A program made the translations under genes and the position numbers. A model generated the notes under the pieces. It was not told the DNA's origin. It saw nothing but the letters and a program-made list of their open reading frames with translations, and did no database searches. Shown here piece by piece: positions 25,292 to 34,472 of a DNA stretch of 64,000 nt. Within the stretch, counting starts at the first letter, position 1, and each line of letters opens with the position of its first letter. The DNA is taken from assembly GCF_004137795.1 (NCBI RefSeq), contig NZ_NWTM01000007.1, positions 32,621 to 96,620 of the forward strand, read 5' to 3'. Origin of the DNA: Pectobacterium zantedeschiae. Lineage in GTDB: Bacteria > Pseudomonadota > Gammaproteobacteria > Enterobacterales > Enterobacteriaceae.

Positions 25292-26770
25292 CTATTCTGC
25301 GCTACCCGGCCCAATGCCGCTCATTTCACACGCCAGTGCCCCCGCGCGCTTGAGCGCATACGTGTAGCGTTCATCAAACGGGTAGCAGCAAGACAGCCGA
25401 AGCGAGTGTTTACAGCGGCTACTCAACGTGTAGAGCTCGCCGGGTGTGACGCAAATCTTCTCTTGCAACAGGCGATGGAATAACTCAACCCCATCCACAC
25501 CACCCGGTAATTCGAGCCAGAAAACAAACCCGCCCTGCGGCTGCGTCGCGCGGGTACCCTGTGGAAAATGCCGGGCAATCAGCCCACGCGCCTCATCCAT
25601 CTGCGCGGCATAGCGACGACGCAGCGTGCGCAGATGGTGATCGTAACCGCCGGACTCCAGAAACTGCGCCAGCGTTTCCGATAGCAGCGCCGATTCCGCC
25701 ATTGACGACACTGCTTTCAGCCGCGCCACTTTTGCCCGAAAACGCCCCGATGCCATCCAGCCGATGCGAAAGTCGGGCGCCAACGTTTTCGTGAAGCTGG
25801 AACAGTAAATGACCCACCCCTCGCGGTCGAAGGCTTTCACCGTAGGTGACAGCGGCCAGGTAAACTGAAGCTCGCTGTATAATCCATCTTCGATAAGTGG
25901 CACCTGATAATCATTCACCAGCTTTGCCAACCGCTTTTTATCCGCCAGCGTCATGCTGCACCCTAACGGATTTTGCGCGTTCGGCATGGCGATAATCGCC
26001 TGTAACCGATTTTCTGATAGCAGCAACTCCAGCGCATCCATCGAGAGGCCACGTTGCGGATCGGTAGGAATTTCCACCGTTTTCAATCCCAGACTGGCTA
26101 ACAGAGGAAAGAGATAAAAATAGGTTGGGGTTTCCAGCCCAACACAGTCACCCGGCTGCGTAACCGTGCGTAGCGACAGCTGTAGCGCTTCCATGCAGCC
26201 GTGAGTAATCGTGATGTCCTCACGGGTCAATGTCATACCCAAATCCATTGCTCGCCGTGCTACTTCGCGCCGCAGCCGTTCACTGCCCGGCGGCAGCGCA
26301 TAGCGGCCAATCAGCTCAGGCTGTCGCCGCAGCAAGGAAGCAGCAATACGGCTGATTTTTTCAGTAGGATAGAAATCAGCATGCTGCGGGCACGCCAGAG
26401 AAATATTGGTGTAGTCGGGGTGAGTTTGGGCAGCAAACACGGTATCAATCAAATCCAGTTGCTCACTGCCCGGCACAATCACCTGCGCACGATGAGGTTT
26501 GCTTTCCGTCAGAGACGGCAGACGCCCTCGGACAAAATAGCCGGACTGCGGTCGTGCTTCGATTAACCCGCGATCCTCGAGAATACGCCAGGCATTCAGC
26601 ACCGTATTCACACTCACCTGATGCGATCCAGCGACACGGCGAATAGAAGGTAAGCGGCTTCCCGGCGCTAACGTCCCTTGATGAATGGCGGTGGCGAAGG
26701 TTTCCGCGAGTTGTTGATAGAGCGTACTTTCTTGTGAGTCGATGATGGACACAGTTCCCCCGCCAGCCAA
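25292..26770 (-). CDS. MocR/PdxR-type regulator (GntR helix-turn-helix plus aminotransferase domain)
   Basis: A 492-residue fusion. Residues ~10-85 form a GntR winged helix (SRLPSIRRVAGSHQVSVNTV), and the rest is a fold-type I aminotransferase domain used as a PLP-dependent sensor. The PLP lysine is in SSFTKTLAPDFRIGW. Members typically control genes for amino-acid, taurine or pyridoxal metabolism next door. It diverges from a LysE-type exporter; three TGTAnnCATT-like sites lie between them. A GTG at 26752, preceded by GGGGGA, is an alternative and perhaps better start, which would give 486 residues. Confidence 0.88.
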   Translation of the reverse strand: MAGGGTVSIIDSQESTLYQQLAETFATAIHQGTLAPGSRLPSIRRVAGSHQVSVNTVLNAWRILEDRGLIEARPQSGYFVRGRLPSLTESKPHRAQVIVPGSEQLDLIDTVFAAQTHPDYTNISLACPQHADFYPTEKISRIAASLLRRQPELIGRYALPPGSERLRREVARRAMDLGMTLTREDITITHGCMEALQLSLRTVTQPGDCVGLETPTYFYLFPLLASLGLKTVEIPTDPQRGLSMDALELLLSENRLQAIIAMPNAQNPLGCSMTLADKKRLAKLVNDYQVPLIEDGLYSELQFTWPLSPTVKAFDREGWVIYCSSFTKTLAPDFRIGWMASGRFRAKVARLKAVSSMAESALLSETLAQFLESGGYDHHLRTLRRRYAAQMDEARGLIARHFPQGTRATQPQGGFVFWLELPGGVDGVELFHRLLQEKICVTPGELYTLSSRCKHSLRLSCCYPFDERYTYALKRAGALACEMSGIGPGSAE

Positions 26771-26838
26771 TGAGTACAGTTAACGATTAATGCATTTTGT
26801 ACCCATTACAATAATCATTTTGTGTATCTGTAACCATT
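26769..26838. promoter_or_regulatory. Candidate MocR-type operator (three related sites)
   Basis: Sites TGTACCCATT (26798-26807, plus) and TGTAACCATT (26829-26838, plus) are direct repeats 31 bases apart, three helical turns. A third, TGTACTCATT, lies on the minus strand at 26769-26778. Two direct repeats plus one inverted copy is the pattern described for MocR regulators such as PdxR and GabR. Confidence 0.6.
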
Positions 26839-26887
26839 TATTTTTTCTGCCTACTATAGTGCTCTTCCCCATCATCAGGATAACACC

Positions 26888-27478
26888 ATGCTCGATCCTT
26901 CTTTTTTCAGCTACGTCACCGTCATGTCAATCACGCCGGGACCGAATAATCTGCTGCTGGCAACGTCAGGCGTCAATTTTGGCTTGCGCCGTACGTTACC
27001 GATGATGATGGGCATTTCCGTTGGCTGTGGGATACAAACAGCGCTGATGGGGGTGGCATTAGAGCTTCTGCTTAGCTGGATGAGCGTGATCCGCCTCCCT
27101 CTCACCGTGCTGGGATGTGTCTATCTGCTGTGGCTATCATGGAAAATCGTGCGCTCATCGGCACCGGAGTTACAAGGGCGAGTACAGCCGATGAGCGTAC
27201 TACAAGGGACGTTATTTCAAGCGGTAAATCCGAAGGCCTGGCTGATGTCCAGTAATATAGCCCTACTCTATGCAGCCAGCGGTGGCCTTTTCACCACGGT
27301 AATCGCCTTTATGGCGCTCAATCTGCCCTGCATTTTGGTGTGGGCACTACTTGGCGATCGCATCGGTAAACATCTTCAGGAACCGTGGAAGCTGAAAGCC
27401 TTCAACGGCATCATGGCGCTTTCTCTGCTGCTCACCACGTTCTGGATGCTGATCGAAGCTATCAACGTTTCCAGCTAA
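26888..27478 (+). CDS. LysE/RhtB-family amino-acid exporter
   Basis: A 196-residue inner-membrane exporter with about six hydrophobic segments. The N-terminal SITPGPNNLLLATSGVNFG is the LysE/RhtB signature. AVNPKAWLMS in the middle is also typical. It is divergent from the MocR-type regulator, which probably controls it; the exported amino acid or analogue cannot be told. AGGA lies ahead of the start codon. It converges with fhuB. Confidence 0.9.
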   Translation: MLDPSFFSYVTVMSITPGPNNLLLATSGVNFGLRRTLPMMMGISVGCGIQTALMGVALELLLSWMSVIRLPLTVLGCVYLLWLSWKIVRSSAPELQGRVQPMSVLQGTLFQAVNPKAWLMSSNIALLYAASGGLFTTVIAFMALNLPCILVWALLGDRIGKHLQEPWKLKAFNGIMALSLLLTTFWMLIEAINVSS

Positions 27479-27485
27479 TCACACG

Positions 27486-27515
27486 GCGTCAGCGGGTTTC
27501 CCTTCCCGCCGACGC
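27486..27515. terminator. Hairpin between LysE-type gene and fhuB
   Basis: GCGTC-A-GCGGG pairs with CCCGC-C-GACGC, two 5-bp blocks with one mismatch. It lies just after the exporter stop and just before the fhuB stop. No clear T-run. Confidence 0.45.
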
Positions 27516-27520
27516 TCGCG

Positions 27521-29539
27521 TTATTTCACCTGTTTGCGCAACAGATAAATAAAGTAAGGCGCACCGATAAACGTCGCGAGCAGCCCTGCCGGAATCTGCG
27601 CCGGAAAGAGGATCATCCGACCAAACCAGTCCGCAATAACCATTAGTGCCCCGCCAATCAGCGCAGAGCTAGCGATTTGCGGCAACACCCGGCTAAAGCC
27701 CAGCATCCGCGCCATATGTGGTGCCATGAGGCCCACAAAACTCATCGGCCCAACCATCATGGTTGCCATCGCGGTCAGCACCGAAGCCAACAACAAAATC
27801 AGCAAGCGAACGGGCGTGACAGCCACACCAAGCGATCTGGCGGTTGTGGTGCCAAGCGGCAAAATACGCAGCCAGCGCTGACAGAGCGGGACAATCAACA
27901 GCAACAGAATCGAAATCACCGCCGTTCGTATCGCGTCTACAGGTTCGACCGCATAGGTTGATCCCGACAGCCAGGTCAGCACCGTCCCCATGCGCGGATC
28001 GCCGCTGGCTAACAACAGTGCGATCACCGTGGAAAACGCCATGCTCAGTGCTATCCCCGCCAGCAGCATTCGCTGCGTAGAGAAACCGCCTCGTCCGGCG
28101 ATAATCACCATGATCAGCAGCGTCAACGCCGCCCCCGCGCTACCGGCTGGAAGCAACCACACGAACGCGTTGCCGGGGATGAAGAACAGCAAAATAATGA
28201 CACCAAACGATGCACCGGAGCTAATCCCCAGCACTTCCGGGCTTCCCATCGGGTTACCCGTTAATTTTTGTATTAGCGTTCCTGCCACCGCCAGCATAAC
28301 CCCAGCGGTCAGCGCCGCCAGAACCCGAGGCCAGCGCCATGAAAGCAATTGCGCTAATACATCACCACCGCCCCACTGCCAGCCTTCTGCATCTTTCCCC
28401 AACATCAGCGCCGTGATAACGACCATTCCCAGTAGCACGATACCGAGCACCAGCCACTTTCCCCATAGACTACGTTCGAGCGCCGGTGTGCTATTACTAT
28501 CGACCAGCACGGGCTGGCCGCTATTACGCAGGCGAGGCAGCAACCATAGTAGCAGCGGCGCGCCAATCAGCGCAGTCGCCGCGCCCGTAGGTATTTCACG
28601 CCATACTCGGCTCAACCAGATAACGCCCTGATCGGTAACACCGAGCAGCAGCGCCCCCAGCAGCGGTGCTAACAAAAGGCGATGCAGTAAGCGCCGTGCG
28701 CCCAACATTTTCGCCAGCAGTGGCGCAAACAGGCCGATAAAACCAATAATGCCCGCTGCATTCACCAACTGAGCGCACAGGAAAATCGCCAACCCGAGCG
28801 CGCTCAGACGAGCCAGCGACAGCCCAAGCCCCAGATTACGTGCAACGCCGTCATCCAGCCCCATCAGCGTTAGCGGACGAATCAGAAGCAGTGCCAAACA
28901 GAAACACACCAGAAGGCGCGGGAGAACAAACTGCACATTGCTCCAGTCCTGCTGGTTCAGCACACCGCTGCTCCATAAGAACAAGCCCTGAAGCTGTTCA
29001 TGATGAAAGAGCACCAACAGTTGATTGACCGCACTACAGTAGAAACTCAGCACCAGCCCCGCCAGTATCAGCGTCACTGGTGATAATCGCTTGCCCCAAG
29101 CTACGCCAAACACCAATGCGCCAACCACCAACCCGCCGATCATAGCAGCAGCCTGTTGGATCCATACACCGCCGGGTAGCGCCCAGAGCGTTACCACCGT
29201 GATGCCTAGCTGTGCGCCTGTGGCTATCCCCAGCGTTGACGGCTCAGCCAGCGGATTACGCAAGACCTGCTGGAACAACACGCCACACAGTCCCAGCCCT
29301 GCGCCAATCAGCGGTGCCAGCACCATGCGCGGTAACAGACTATAGTGGAACAAAAGTTGCTGGATATTATTCAAGGCAGGCTGTGTCAGCGCCTCAAACC
29401 ACTGTGAAACGGGCAATTGCTGCTGCAAATTGTAGCTGCCCACTCCCAATATCACGAACAGCAGAAAACCCATTAAAACGATGGGAAGTACCAACGGGGG
29501 CATAGCACGTTTGTGCGCGACAGACAGCGAATTAGGCAT
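27521..29539 (-). CDS. fhuB: Ferric-hydroxamate ABC transporter permease FhuB
   Basis: A 672-residue inner-membrane permease formed of two fused FecCD-type halves, about 20 hydrophobic helices in all. Each half has its own coupling region: GSYNLQQQLP and GLFAPLLAKMLG in the first half, GPMSFVGLMAPHMARMLG in the second. It works with FhuC and FhuD to import ferrichrome-type siderophores. Its start overlaps the fhuD stop by 8 bases. Operon order fhuC-fhuD-fhuB is that of E. coli; fhuA is missing here. Confidence 0.96.
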   Translation of the reverse strand: MPNSLSVAHKRAMPPLVLPIVLMGFLLFVILGVGSYNLQQQLPVSQWFEALTQPALNNIQQLLFHYSLLPRMVLAPLIGAGLGLCGVLFQQVLRNPLAEPSTLGIATGAQLGITVVTLWALPGGVWIQQAAAMIGGLVVGALVFGVAWGKRLSPVTLILAGLVLSFYCSAVNQLLVLFHHEQLQGLFLWSSGVLNQQDWSNVQFVLPRLLVCFCLALLLIRPLTLMGLDDGVARNLGLGLSLARLSALGLAIFLCAQLVNAAGIIGFIGLFAPLLAKMLGARRLLHRLLLAPLLGALLLGVTDQGVIWLSRVWREIPTGAATALIGAPLLLWLLPRLRNSGQPVLVDSNSTPALERSLWGKWLVLGIVLLGMVVITALMLGKDAEGWQWGGGDVLAQLLSWRWPRVLAALTAGVMLAVAGTLIQKLTGNPMGSPEVLGISSGASFGVIILLFFIPGNAFVWLLPAGSAGAALTLLIMVIIAGRGGFSTQRMLLAGIALSMAFSTVIALLLASGDPRMGTVLTWLSGSTYAVEPVDAIRTAVISILLLLIVPLCQRWLRILPLGTTTARSLGVAVTPVRLLILLLASVLTAMATMMVGPMSFVGLMAPHMARMLGFSRVLPQIASSALIGGALMVIADWFGRMILFPAQIPAGLLATFIGAPYFIYLLRKQVK

Positions 29540-30458
29540 GCTTTCTTGCCTCCAATGCCTGATTCAATACGCGGCAGAAGCGCATCGCCGAGATCGTTCC
29601 GCCATACAGCCAGACGGCTGGCACACGCTGTAAACGCTGTTGACGCACAAACGGCATGGCCTGCCAGAGCGGATTGTTATCAAGCTGTGCGCTAATAGCG
29701 CTATCGCCATGGTCAAAGCAGAGCACATTGGCATCACCGACTTCCGCCAGACGTTCAATCCCCACAATTGTGCTGCCCCAGAAACTGGTTTCACCCTGCC
29801 AGGCATTCTCTATCCCGATATGATCCATTACTTCCTGAAAAAGGCTGTTCTTGGCCATTATCAGAACATGGCGACTATCGACCAGTGTGATAAGCAGCAA
29901 AGGCCGCTCGGTATACGGCTGAAGCGCGATCTTTTCCTGCTGGAGAAACTGCGCCAACTCCGTCAGATGCCGTTCTCCGGCTGCCTTCATATTTAGCGCA
30001 TCGGCAAGTTTCATCACTGAGGCCTGTGCCGAGGTCAGCGGCTTTCCTTGTCCGCTACTGAAGCCAAAACCCAGCAGCGGAGAAATGCGGGACATTTTCG
30101 CGACCGAAGGGCCGTAACCTTCAGAATAAAGAATCATGGATGGGCGAATCTGCGTCAGCAATTCAAGGTTTGGTTCGGTACGCAGCCCCACATCAATCAC
30201 TGACTCAGGCAGTGCTGGCTCTTTCACCCACAGGTTGTAATTATGCTTATCGGCAATCGCAAAGGGCGTGATGCCCAACGCCAGAAGCAGTTCAACAGGC
30301 AACCATTCCAGTGCCACAATGCGGTTTAGATCAGGGAAAGCACTTGTGCTCCCTCTGCTCGCCGCTGAATAAACCAGCGGTGACAGCAGCAGCGCCGTCA
30401 ATAAACGACGGCGTAGCGGATCGGGGGAGCGCGGAGAAGAAGAAAATTCAGGCATCAT
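29532..30458 (-). CDS. fhuD: Ferric-hydroxamate periplasmic binding protein FhuD
   Basis: A 308-residue periplasmic binding protein for ferric hydroxamates. The N-terminus has a triple arginine followed by a hydrophobic stretch (RRRLLTALLLSPLVYSA), which could use the Tat route. The mature part shows NRIVALEWLPVELLLALGI and DVGLRTEPNLELL, both diagnostic of FhuD. I start at ATG 30458 (an adjacent ATG is at 30455), 16 bases after the fhuC stop. A longer frame overlapping fhuC has no homology support. Confidence 0.94.
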   Translation of the reverse strand: MMPEFSSSPRSPDPLRRRLLTALLLSPLVYSAASRGSTSAFPDLNRIVALEWLPVELLLALGITPFAIADKHNYNLWVKEPALPESVIDVGLRTEPNLELLTQIRPSMILYSEGYGPSVAKMSRISPLLGFGFSSGQGKPLTSAQASVMKLADALNMKAAGERHLTELAQFLQQEKIALQPYTERPLLLITLVDSRHVLIMAKNSLFQEVMDHIGIENAWQGETSFWGSTIVGIERLAEVGDANVLCFDHGDSAISAQLDNNPLWQAMPFVRQQRLQRVPAVWLYGGTISAMRFCRVLNQALEARKHA

Positions 30459-30474
30459 TAGTAGGTAAACCGAG

Positions 30475-31272
30475 TTAACAAACGAAGCTGACCGGTGCGC
30501 CACCAGCCGGATGAGGCAGAATGCCCATAGGGATGCCGTAGATATTTTCCAACACATCCCCTTGCATCAGCGCGACAGGCTCACCCTGCGCAATCATTTT
30601 TCCGCCACGCAACGCCACCAGATGATCGCAGTAGCGGGCTGCCATATTGATATCATGCAGCACCGCAATCACGGTGATGCCGCGCTCGTGGCTCATGCGC
30701 TGAATCAGCGCCAGAACCTCAACCTGATGCGCAATATCCAATGCAGAGGTCGGTTCATCCAACAGCAGGCAGCGACTGTCCTGTGCCACCGTCATTGCCA
30801 GCCAGGCTCGCTGCCGTTCACCGCCCGACAGACTATCCACCAAACGGTTAGCAAACGGCTTTAATCCCACCAGCGTAATGGCTTCTTCGACCTTTTCCCG
30901 ATCGGCGCTGCCGAAACGGCCTAATGCGCCATGCCACGGGTAGCGCCCCACGGCAACCAGCTCACGTACGGTCATTCCCTCAGCAGCAGGAAGCTGCTGC
31001 GGTAAATAGGCAACCTGACGGGCGAATAATTTGCTGTCCCAGCTTCCGATCGCCTGTTCGCCCAACAGTGCGGTACCGCTGCTGGCAGACTGATGGCGAC
31101 CCAGAATTTTCAGCAATGTCGATTTGCCTGAGCCATTGTGCCCAATCAGGCCACACACTTTTCCTACGGGGAACGTGATCGATAACGGGTGTAACAGCGT
31201 GCGTCCAGCAACGGAAAAGCTGACGTCGTCCAGTCTGAAGGTGGTATCAGGCAGTACAGTTTGATTTTGCAT
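30475..31272 (-). CDS. fhuC: Ferric-hydroxamate ABC transporter ATPase FhuC
   Basis: A 265-residue ATPase, the same length as the E. coli protein. Walker A is GHNGSGKST, signature LSGGERQR, Walker B CLLLDEPTSALD, and the H-loop is in VLHDINMAARY. The C-terminus HPAGGAPVSF matches E. coli FhuC. The start chosen is the ATG giving MQNQTVLPDTTF; a GTG eight codons upstream (31296) is possible, and neither has a strong ribosome binding site. A Fur-like site lies about 100 bases upstream. In E. coli fhuA would precede it. Confidence 0.95.
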   Translation of the reverse strand: MQNQTVLPDTTFRLDDVSFSVAGRTLLHPLSITFPVGKVCGLIGHNGSGKSTLLKILGRHQSASSGTALLGEQAIGSWDSKLFARQVAYLPQQLPAAEGMTVRELVAVGRYPWHGALGRFGSADREKVEEAITLVGLKPFANRLVDSLSGGERQRAWLAMTVAQDSRCLLLDEPTSALDIAHQVEVLALIQRMSHERGITVIAVLHDINMAARYCDHLVALRGGKMIAQGEPVALMQGDVLENIYGIPMGILPHPAGGAPVSFVC

Positions 31273-31376
31273 AGCGCTTTTGATTTTTAATGTCACGGAC
31301 GGAAAGGGGTATAAGCGGCGATCGCTATTCCCGTAACTATCGAACCAGACCCATAACGATCAAGCTAAAAGAGAAC

Positions 31377-31394
31377 GATAATGATTACGATAAA
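31377..31394. promoter_or_regulatory. Candidate Fur box upstream of fhuCDB
   Basis: Three adjacent GATAAT-like hexamers, GATAAT-GATTAC-GATAAA, the classic Fur hexamer array. It lies about 105 bases upstream of the fhuC start in the promoter region of the operon. Confidence 0.7.
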
Positions 31395-31625
31395 GGCAGC
31401 ATGATAGGCGCAACAGAATGCCAATCGCAAGACTTTTACCTGTCGGTGCCAGAATGGCATGGCAGGAAAAGCGGTATCAGGCAGGATGCGGTGCTCGCCT
31501 CAAAATAGCAGAGAAAAAAAATCCACGTAGATTCAGCCTATTAGGAACATTTTATGCCACTATTGAGGCGGTTTCGTGCGCGATAATACCGTTATTTTCA
31601 GGCTATCTTGTAGCACGCGCCCGAC

Positions 31626-31650
31626 ATAGGGGGCTACGCCAGCCCCCTAT
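31626..31650. repeat. Perfect hairpin ATAGGGGGCT/AGCCCCCTAT
   Basis: A 10-bp perfect stem with the 5-base loop ACGCC. It is very stable as RNA or single-stranded DNA, and lies 15 bases outside the MITE-like element. It could act as a terminator without a T-run or be an independent repeat. Confidence 0.55.
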
Positions 31651-31665
31651 GAACCTCGGCTTTTA

Positions 31666-31811
31666 GCGTGAATTATGCCGCTGACGCGGTTCCTTCGTCG
31701 GTATCAGGCTTAACGGACCGCTTGCGACACGTTCCATACGTGGCGCAAGCTTTCGCCGCGTCCATGCGGCTCATCCTAAGCCTGCTATCTCCTCAGCATA
31801 ATTTTTTACGC
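31666..31811. mobile_element. Palindromic MITE-like element
   Basis: Ends GCGTGAATTATGC (31666-31678) and GCATAATTTTTTACGC (31796-31811) are near-inverted repeats. Nested inside are CAGGCTTA/TAAGCCTG (31705-31712 and 31777-31784) and GCTTGCG/CGCAAGC (31720-31726 and 31744-31750), continued by CACG/CGTG around a 7-base loop. No open frame. The whole folds as one long interrupted hairpin, as expected for a small non-autonomous repeat. I know of no named family. Confidence 0.5.
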
Positions 31812-31889
31812 CAGATAACGACAAAACACGCGATTCCTCTATCTTTGTCTATAAGAAACAATAGATTAACCAGGCGCAGTGAGAAGCGC

Positions 31890-34370
31890 TTATTGACCAA
31901 ACATTTGTTTGATCCAGTCAGCGACACCTTCTCCATTTTGTTGATCCTGCTGCGCTGAAGGCTGCGGCTGGCTGGCCTGACACAGTGCCTGCGGATTATC
32001 CGTCCAGACTGGCAAGACGCGTCCGGCGCTGCTGCCGTTACAGATAAAGTTTCCGCTGGCATCCACCGTCATGGTCGTGATGCCTTCCGGCGGCGTCAGC
32101 ATCAACGGCAGCGGCGTTTGGTTTTCCAGATAGCGACGATAAATCGTCAGCGCACCGTTTGCCCCAGTCAGCTTGGCCGGGCCGTTGTTATCACGCCCTA
32201 CCCAGCTAATCGCCACTTCTTTACCGTCAATCCCGGCAAACCAGCTGTCACGCAGGTCATTGGTGGTACCGGTTTTTGCCGCCAGATGATAATTCGGGAA
32301 TTTCACCGCCAGCGAACGCGATGTACCACGCTCGACTACCTGCTGCATGCCATACAGCGTCAAATAGGCCGCCTGCGCCGGAACCGCCCGTTCAGCCTGC
32401 GGGAAACTCTGATACAGCACCGTGCCATCTTCCGCAATCACCGAACGCAGTGAGGAAAGCGGAGCGCGATTACCACCGCTGGCGATCGTCTGGTATTCCT
32501 GCGCCACTTCCATCGGCGTCAGACTGATCGCGCCCAGCAGCATCGCAGGAACAGGCTGAATCACGTTTTCGGGGATACCTAAGCGCTTCAGCGTTTCCGT
32601 GATCTGATTCAGCCCTACAGCCATCCCCAGATTGACAGTCGGAACGTTCAGCGAGTTCGCCAGCGCATCGACCAGCATGACGCGGCCACGGAACTCACGA
32701 TCGTAGTTCTTCGGCTGCCACAGCTGTCCGTTAGGCTGCTTGATCGACAGCGGCTCATCCGCCAGCAACGTATTCAGACGATAGGTGTCCGGCTGGCTCA
32801 GCGCCGTCAAATAGGTCGGTGGCTTCGCCAGCGACCCGACAGGACGACGCGCCTGTAGCGCACGGTTAAACCCGGCATACTGTGTTTGAGCACCGCCAAC
32901 CATCGCGCGGACTTCGCCACTGAAACGATCGACAATCACCATTGCCGCTTCCAGATCGCTGACGTTACGCCCTGCACGCAGTGCCGGAACGCCCACTTCT
33001 ACCGCTTTTTCCGCAGCATCCTGCGAGACCGGATCGAGCGTGGTGAAGACCTTCACGCCGGAGAGATCGTTAACCTTGTCGCCAAGCCGCTGTTGCAGTT
33101 CCTGACGCACCATCTGCATAAATGCCGGCTGAGGACTGATTACGCCGCCTTTCGGCTGTACACCCAGCGGACGTGCACTCAGCATGTTGTACAGATCGGC
33201 ATCAATCACCTGTTGATTCTGCAACAGGCGCAGTACCAGATTGCGTCGCTCTAACGTAATTTCTGGATTACGCCACGGGTTATACAGTGACGCCCCTTTC
33301 ACCATTCCCACCAGCAGCGCCTGTTGATCGAGACTCAGTTCATTCACCGGACGACCAAAGTAATACAGGCTGGCAAGCGGGAAACCACGGATCTGATCGT
33401 TACCGCTCTGACCGAGGTACACCTCGTTGAGATACAGTTCAAGGATACGATCCTTGCTGTAGCGATAATCCATAATCAGCGCCATATAGGCTTCGTTAGC
33501 TTTACGCCACAGTGAACGCTCGTTAGTCAGGAACAGGTTCTTCACCAACTGTTGCGTCAGCGTACTCCCGCCCTGGACTGCGCGTCCCGCCGTGATATTC
33601 GCTAAAAACGCACGGCCAATGGAGTACAGGCTGATACCATCATGTTCATAGAAATGGCGGTCTTCGGTCGCCACCAGCGTATCAACGAGTAGATCGGGGA
33701 AACCGGTACGCGGCACAAACAAACGCTGTTCGCCATTCGGCGACTGCATCATGGTGATCAGCTTCGGATCGAGACGGAAAAAGCCGAAGTTACGCTGGTT
33801 GTCCAAATTCTGAATCTGCGACAGACGATCGTTGGCAAAGGTCAGACGCGCTTGAATCTGCCCTTCTTTCCCATCAGGGAAATCAAACGGACGGCGCAGC
33901 ATATCAATGCTGTTGCCGCGTACGCTGAATTCACCCGGACGGGTAATACGGCTCACCTGACGGTATTGCATACCTTCCAGCAGGCTAATCATCTCTTTCT
34001 GGCTATAGGCCATGCCCGGCTCGAGGTTGACCATTCGGCCATAGACGGCGGCGGGCAACTGCCAGACTTTGCCTTCAATACGGCTGCGGATCTGACTGTC
34101 GAGATACACGCCATAGATCGCCATCGCCACAGCAAAGATCAGGAACAGTTTAATCGCCAAGCCCAGCCAGCGACGTCTTCTCTGCGATTTCCGCGTCATG
34201 GTGTCATCGCCGTCGTAATCATCATCGTCGTCATAGTCGTCCTGATAATCGTCATAGTCATCATCATCATAGTCGTCATCCCTGCGACGTCGTATGGCCT
34301 GTTTGCGTTCAGGCTTACGTTTTGGCGCTTTCCCTTTACGTCCGATAGGTTCGCGGTCATCCCGAGACAT
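31890..34370 (-). CDS. mrcB: Penicillin-binding protein 1b (bifunctional peptidoglycan synthase)
   Basis: An 826-residue class A PBP that polymerises and cross-links peptidoglycan. The cytoplasmic N-terminus carries an unusual stretch (residues ~31-57) almost purely Asp and Tyr, then a basic patch and one transmembrane helix ([19 protein letters not shown]). The UB2H regulatory domain, the glycosyltransferase-51 domain ([10 protein letters not shown]) and the transpeptidase domain (SLAK serine, SLN and KTGTT) follow in order. The C-terminal tail is Gln/Ser-rich. It lies between the fhu operon and hrpB, as in E. coli. Confidence 0.97.
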   Translation of the reverse strand: MSRDDREPIGRKGKAPKRKPERKQAIRRRRDDDYDDDDYDDYQDDYDDDDDYDGDDTMTRKSQRRRRWLGLAIKLFLIFAVAMAIYGVYLDSQIRSRIEGKVWQLPAAVYGRMVNLEPGMAYSQKEMISLLEGMQYRQVSRITRPGEFSVRGNSIDMLRRPFDFPDGKEGQIQARLTFANDRLSQIQNLDNQRNFGFFRLDPKLITMMQSPNGEQRLFVPRTGFPDLLVDTLVATEDRHFYEHDGISLYSIGRAFLANITAGRAVQGGSTLTQQLVKNLFLTNERSLWRKANEAYMALIMDYRYSKDRILELYLNEVYLGQSGNDQIRGFPLASLYYFGRPVNELSLDQQALLVGMVKGASLYNPWRNPEITLERRNLVLRLLQNQQVIDADLYNMLSARPLGVQPKGGVISPQPAFMQMVRQELQQRLGDKVNDLSGVKVFTTLDPVSQDAAEKAVEVGVPALRAGRNVSDLEAAMVIVDRFSGEVRAMVGGAQTQYAGFNRALQARRPVGSLAKPPTYLTALSQPDTYRLNTLLADEPLSIKQPNGQLWQPKNYDREFRGRVMLVDALANSLNVPTVNLGMAVGLNQITETLKRLGIPENVIQPVPAMLLGAISLTPMEVAQEYQTIASGGNRAPLSSLRSVIAEDGTVLYQSFPQAERAVPAQAAYLTLYGMQQVVERGTSRSLAVKFPNYHLAAKTGTTNDLRDSWFAGIDGKEVAISWVGRDNNGPAKLTGANGALTIYRRYLENQTPLPLMLTPPEGITTMTVDASGNFICNGSSAGRVLPVWTDNPQALCQASQPQPSAQQDQQNGEGVADWIKQMFGQ

Positions 34371-34472
34371 TACAATAACTTCTCCATCAGGTTGTTCACG
34401 GCTATCAGCTCTGCGCTCAAGCCGCCTACTCTGTTTCCAGCCCCCTTTTTGGGAAAGCGGAAACGTCTGAAA

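Larger units (their letters stand above)
31297..31889. other. 590-base gene-free interval between fhuC and mrcB
   Basis: No coding sequence and no fhuA remnant is recognisable. It contains the Fur-like hexamers (31377-31394), a perfect 10-bp GC-rich hairpin (31626-31650) and a 146-base palindromic element (31666-31811). Confidence 0.6.

Noticed and set aside
30459..30557. N-terminal extension of fhuD overlapping fhuC by 80 bases
   Set aside because: The extension is not homologous to FhuD and would place the export signal in the middle of the protein; the ATG at 30458 is consistent with a Tat or Sec signal.
31418..31666. Possible fhuA remnant in the fhuC-mrcB gap
   Set aside because: Translations in this interval show no plug or barrel motifs; the region is made of regulatory and repeat sequence.
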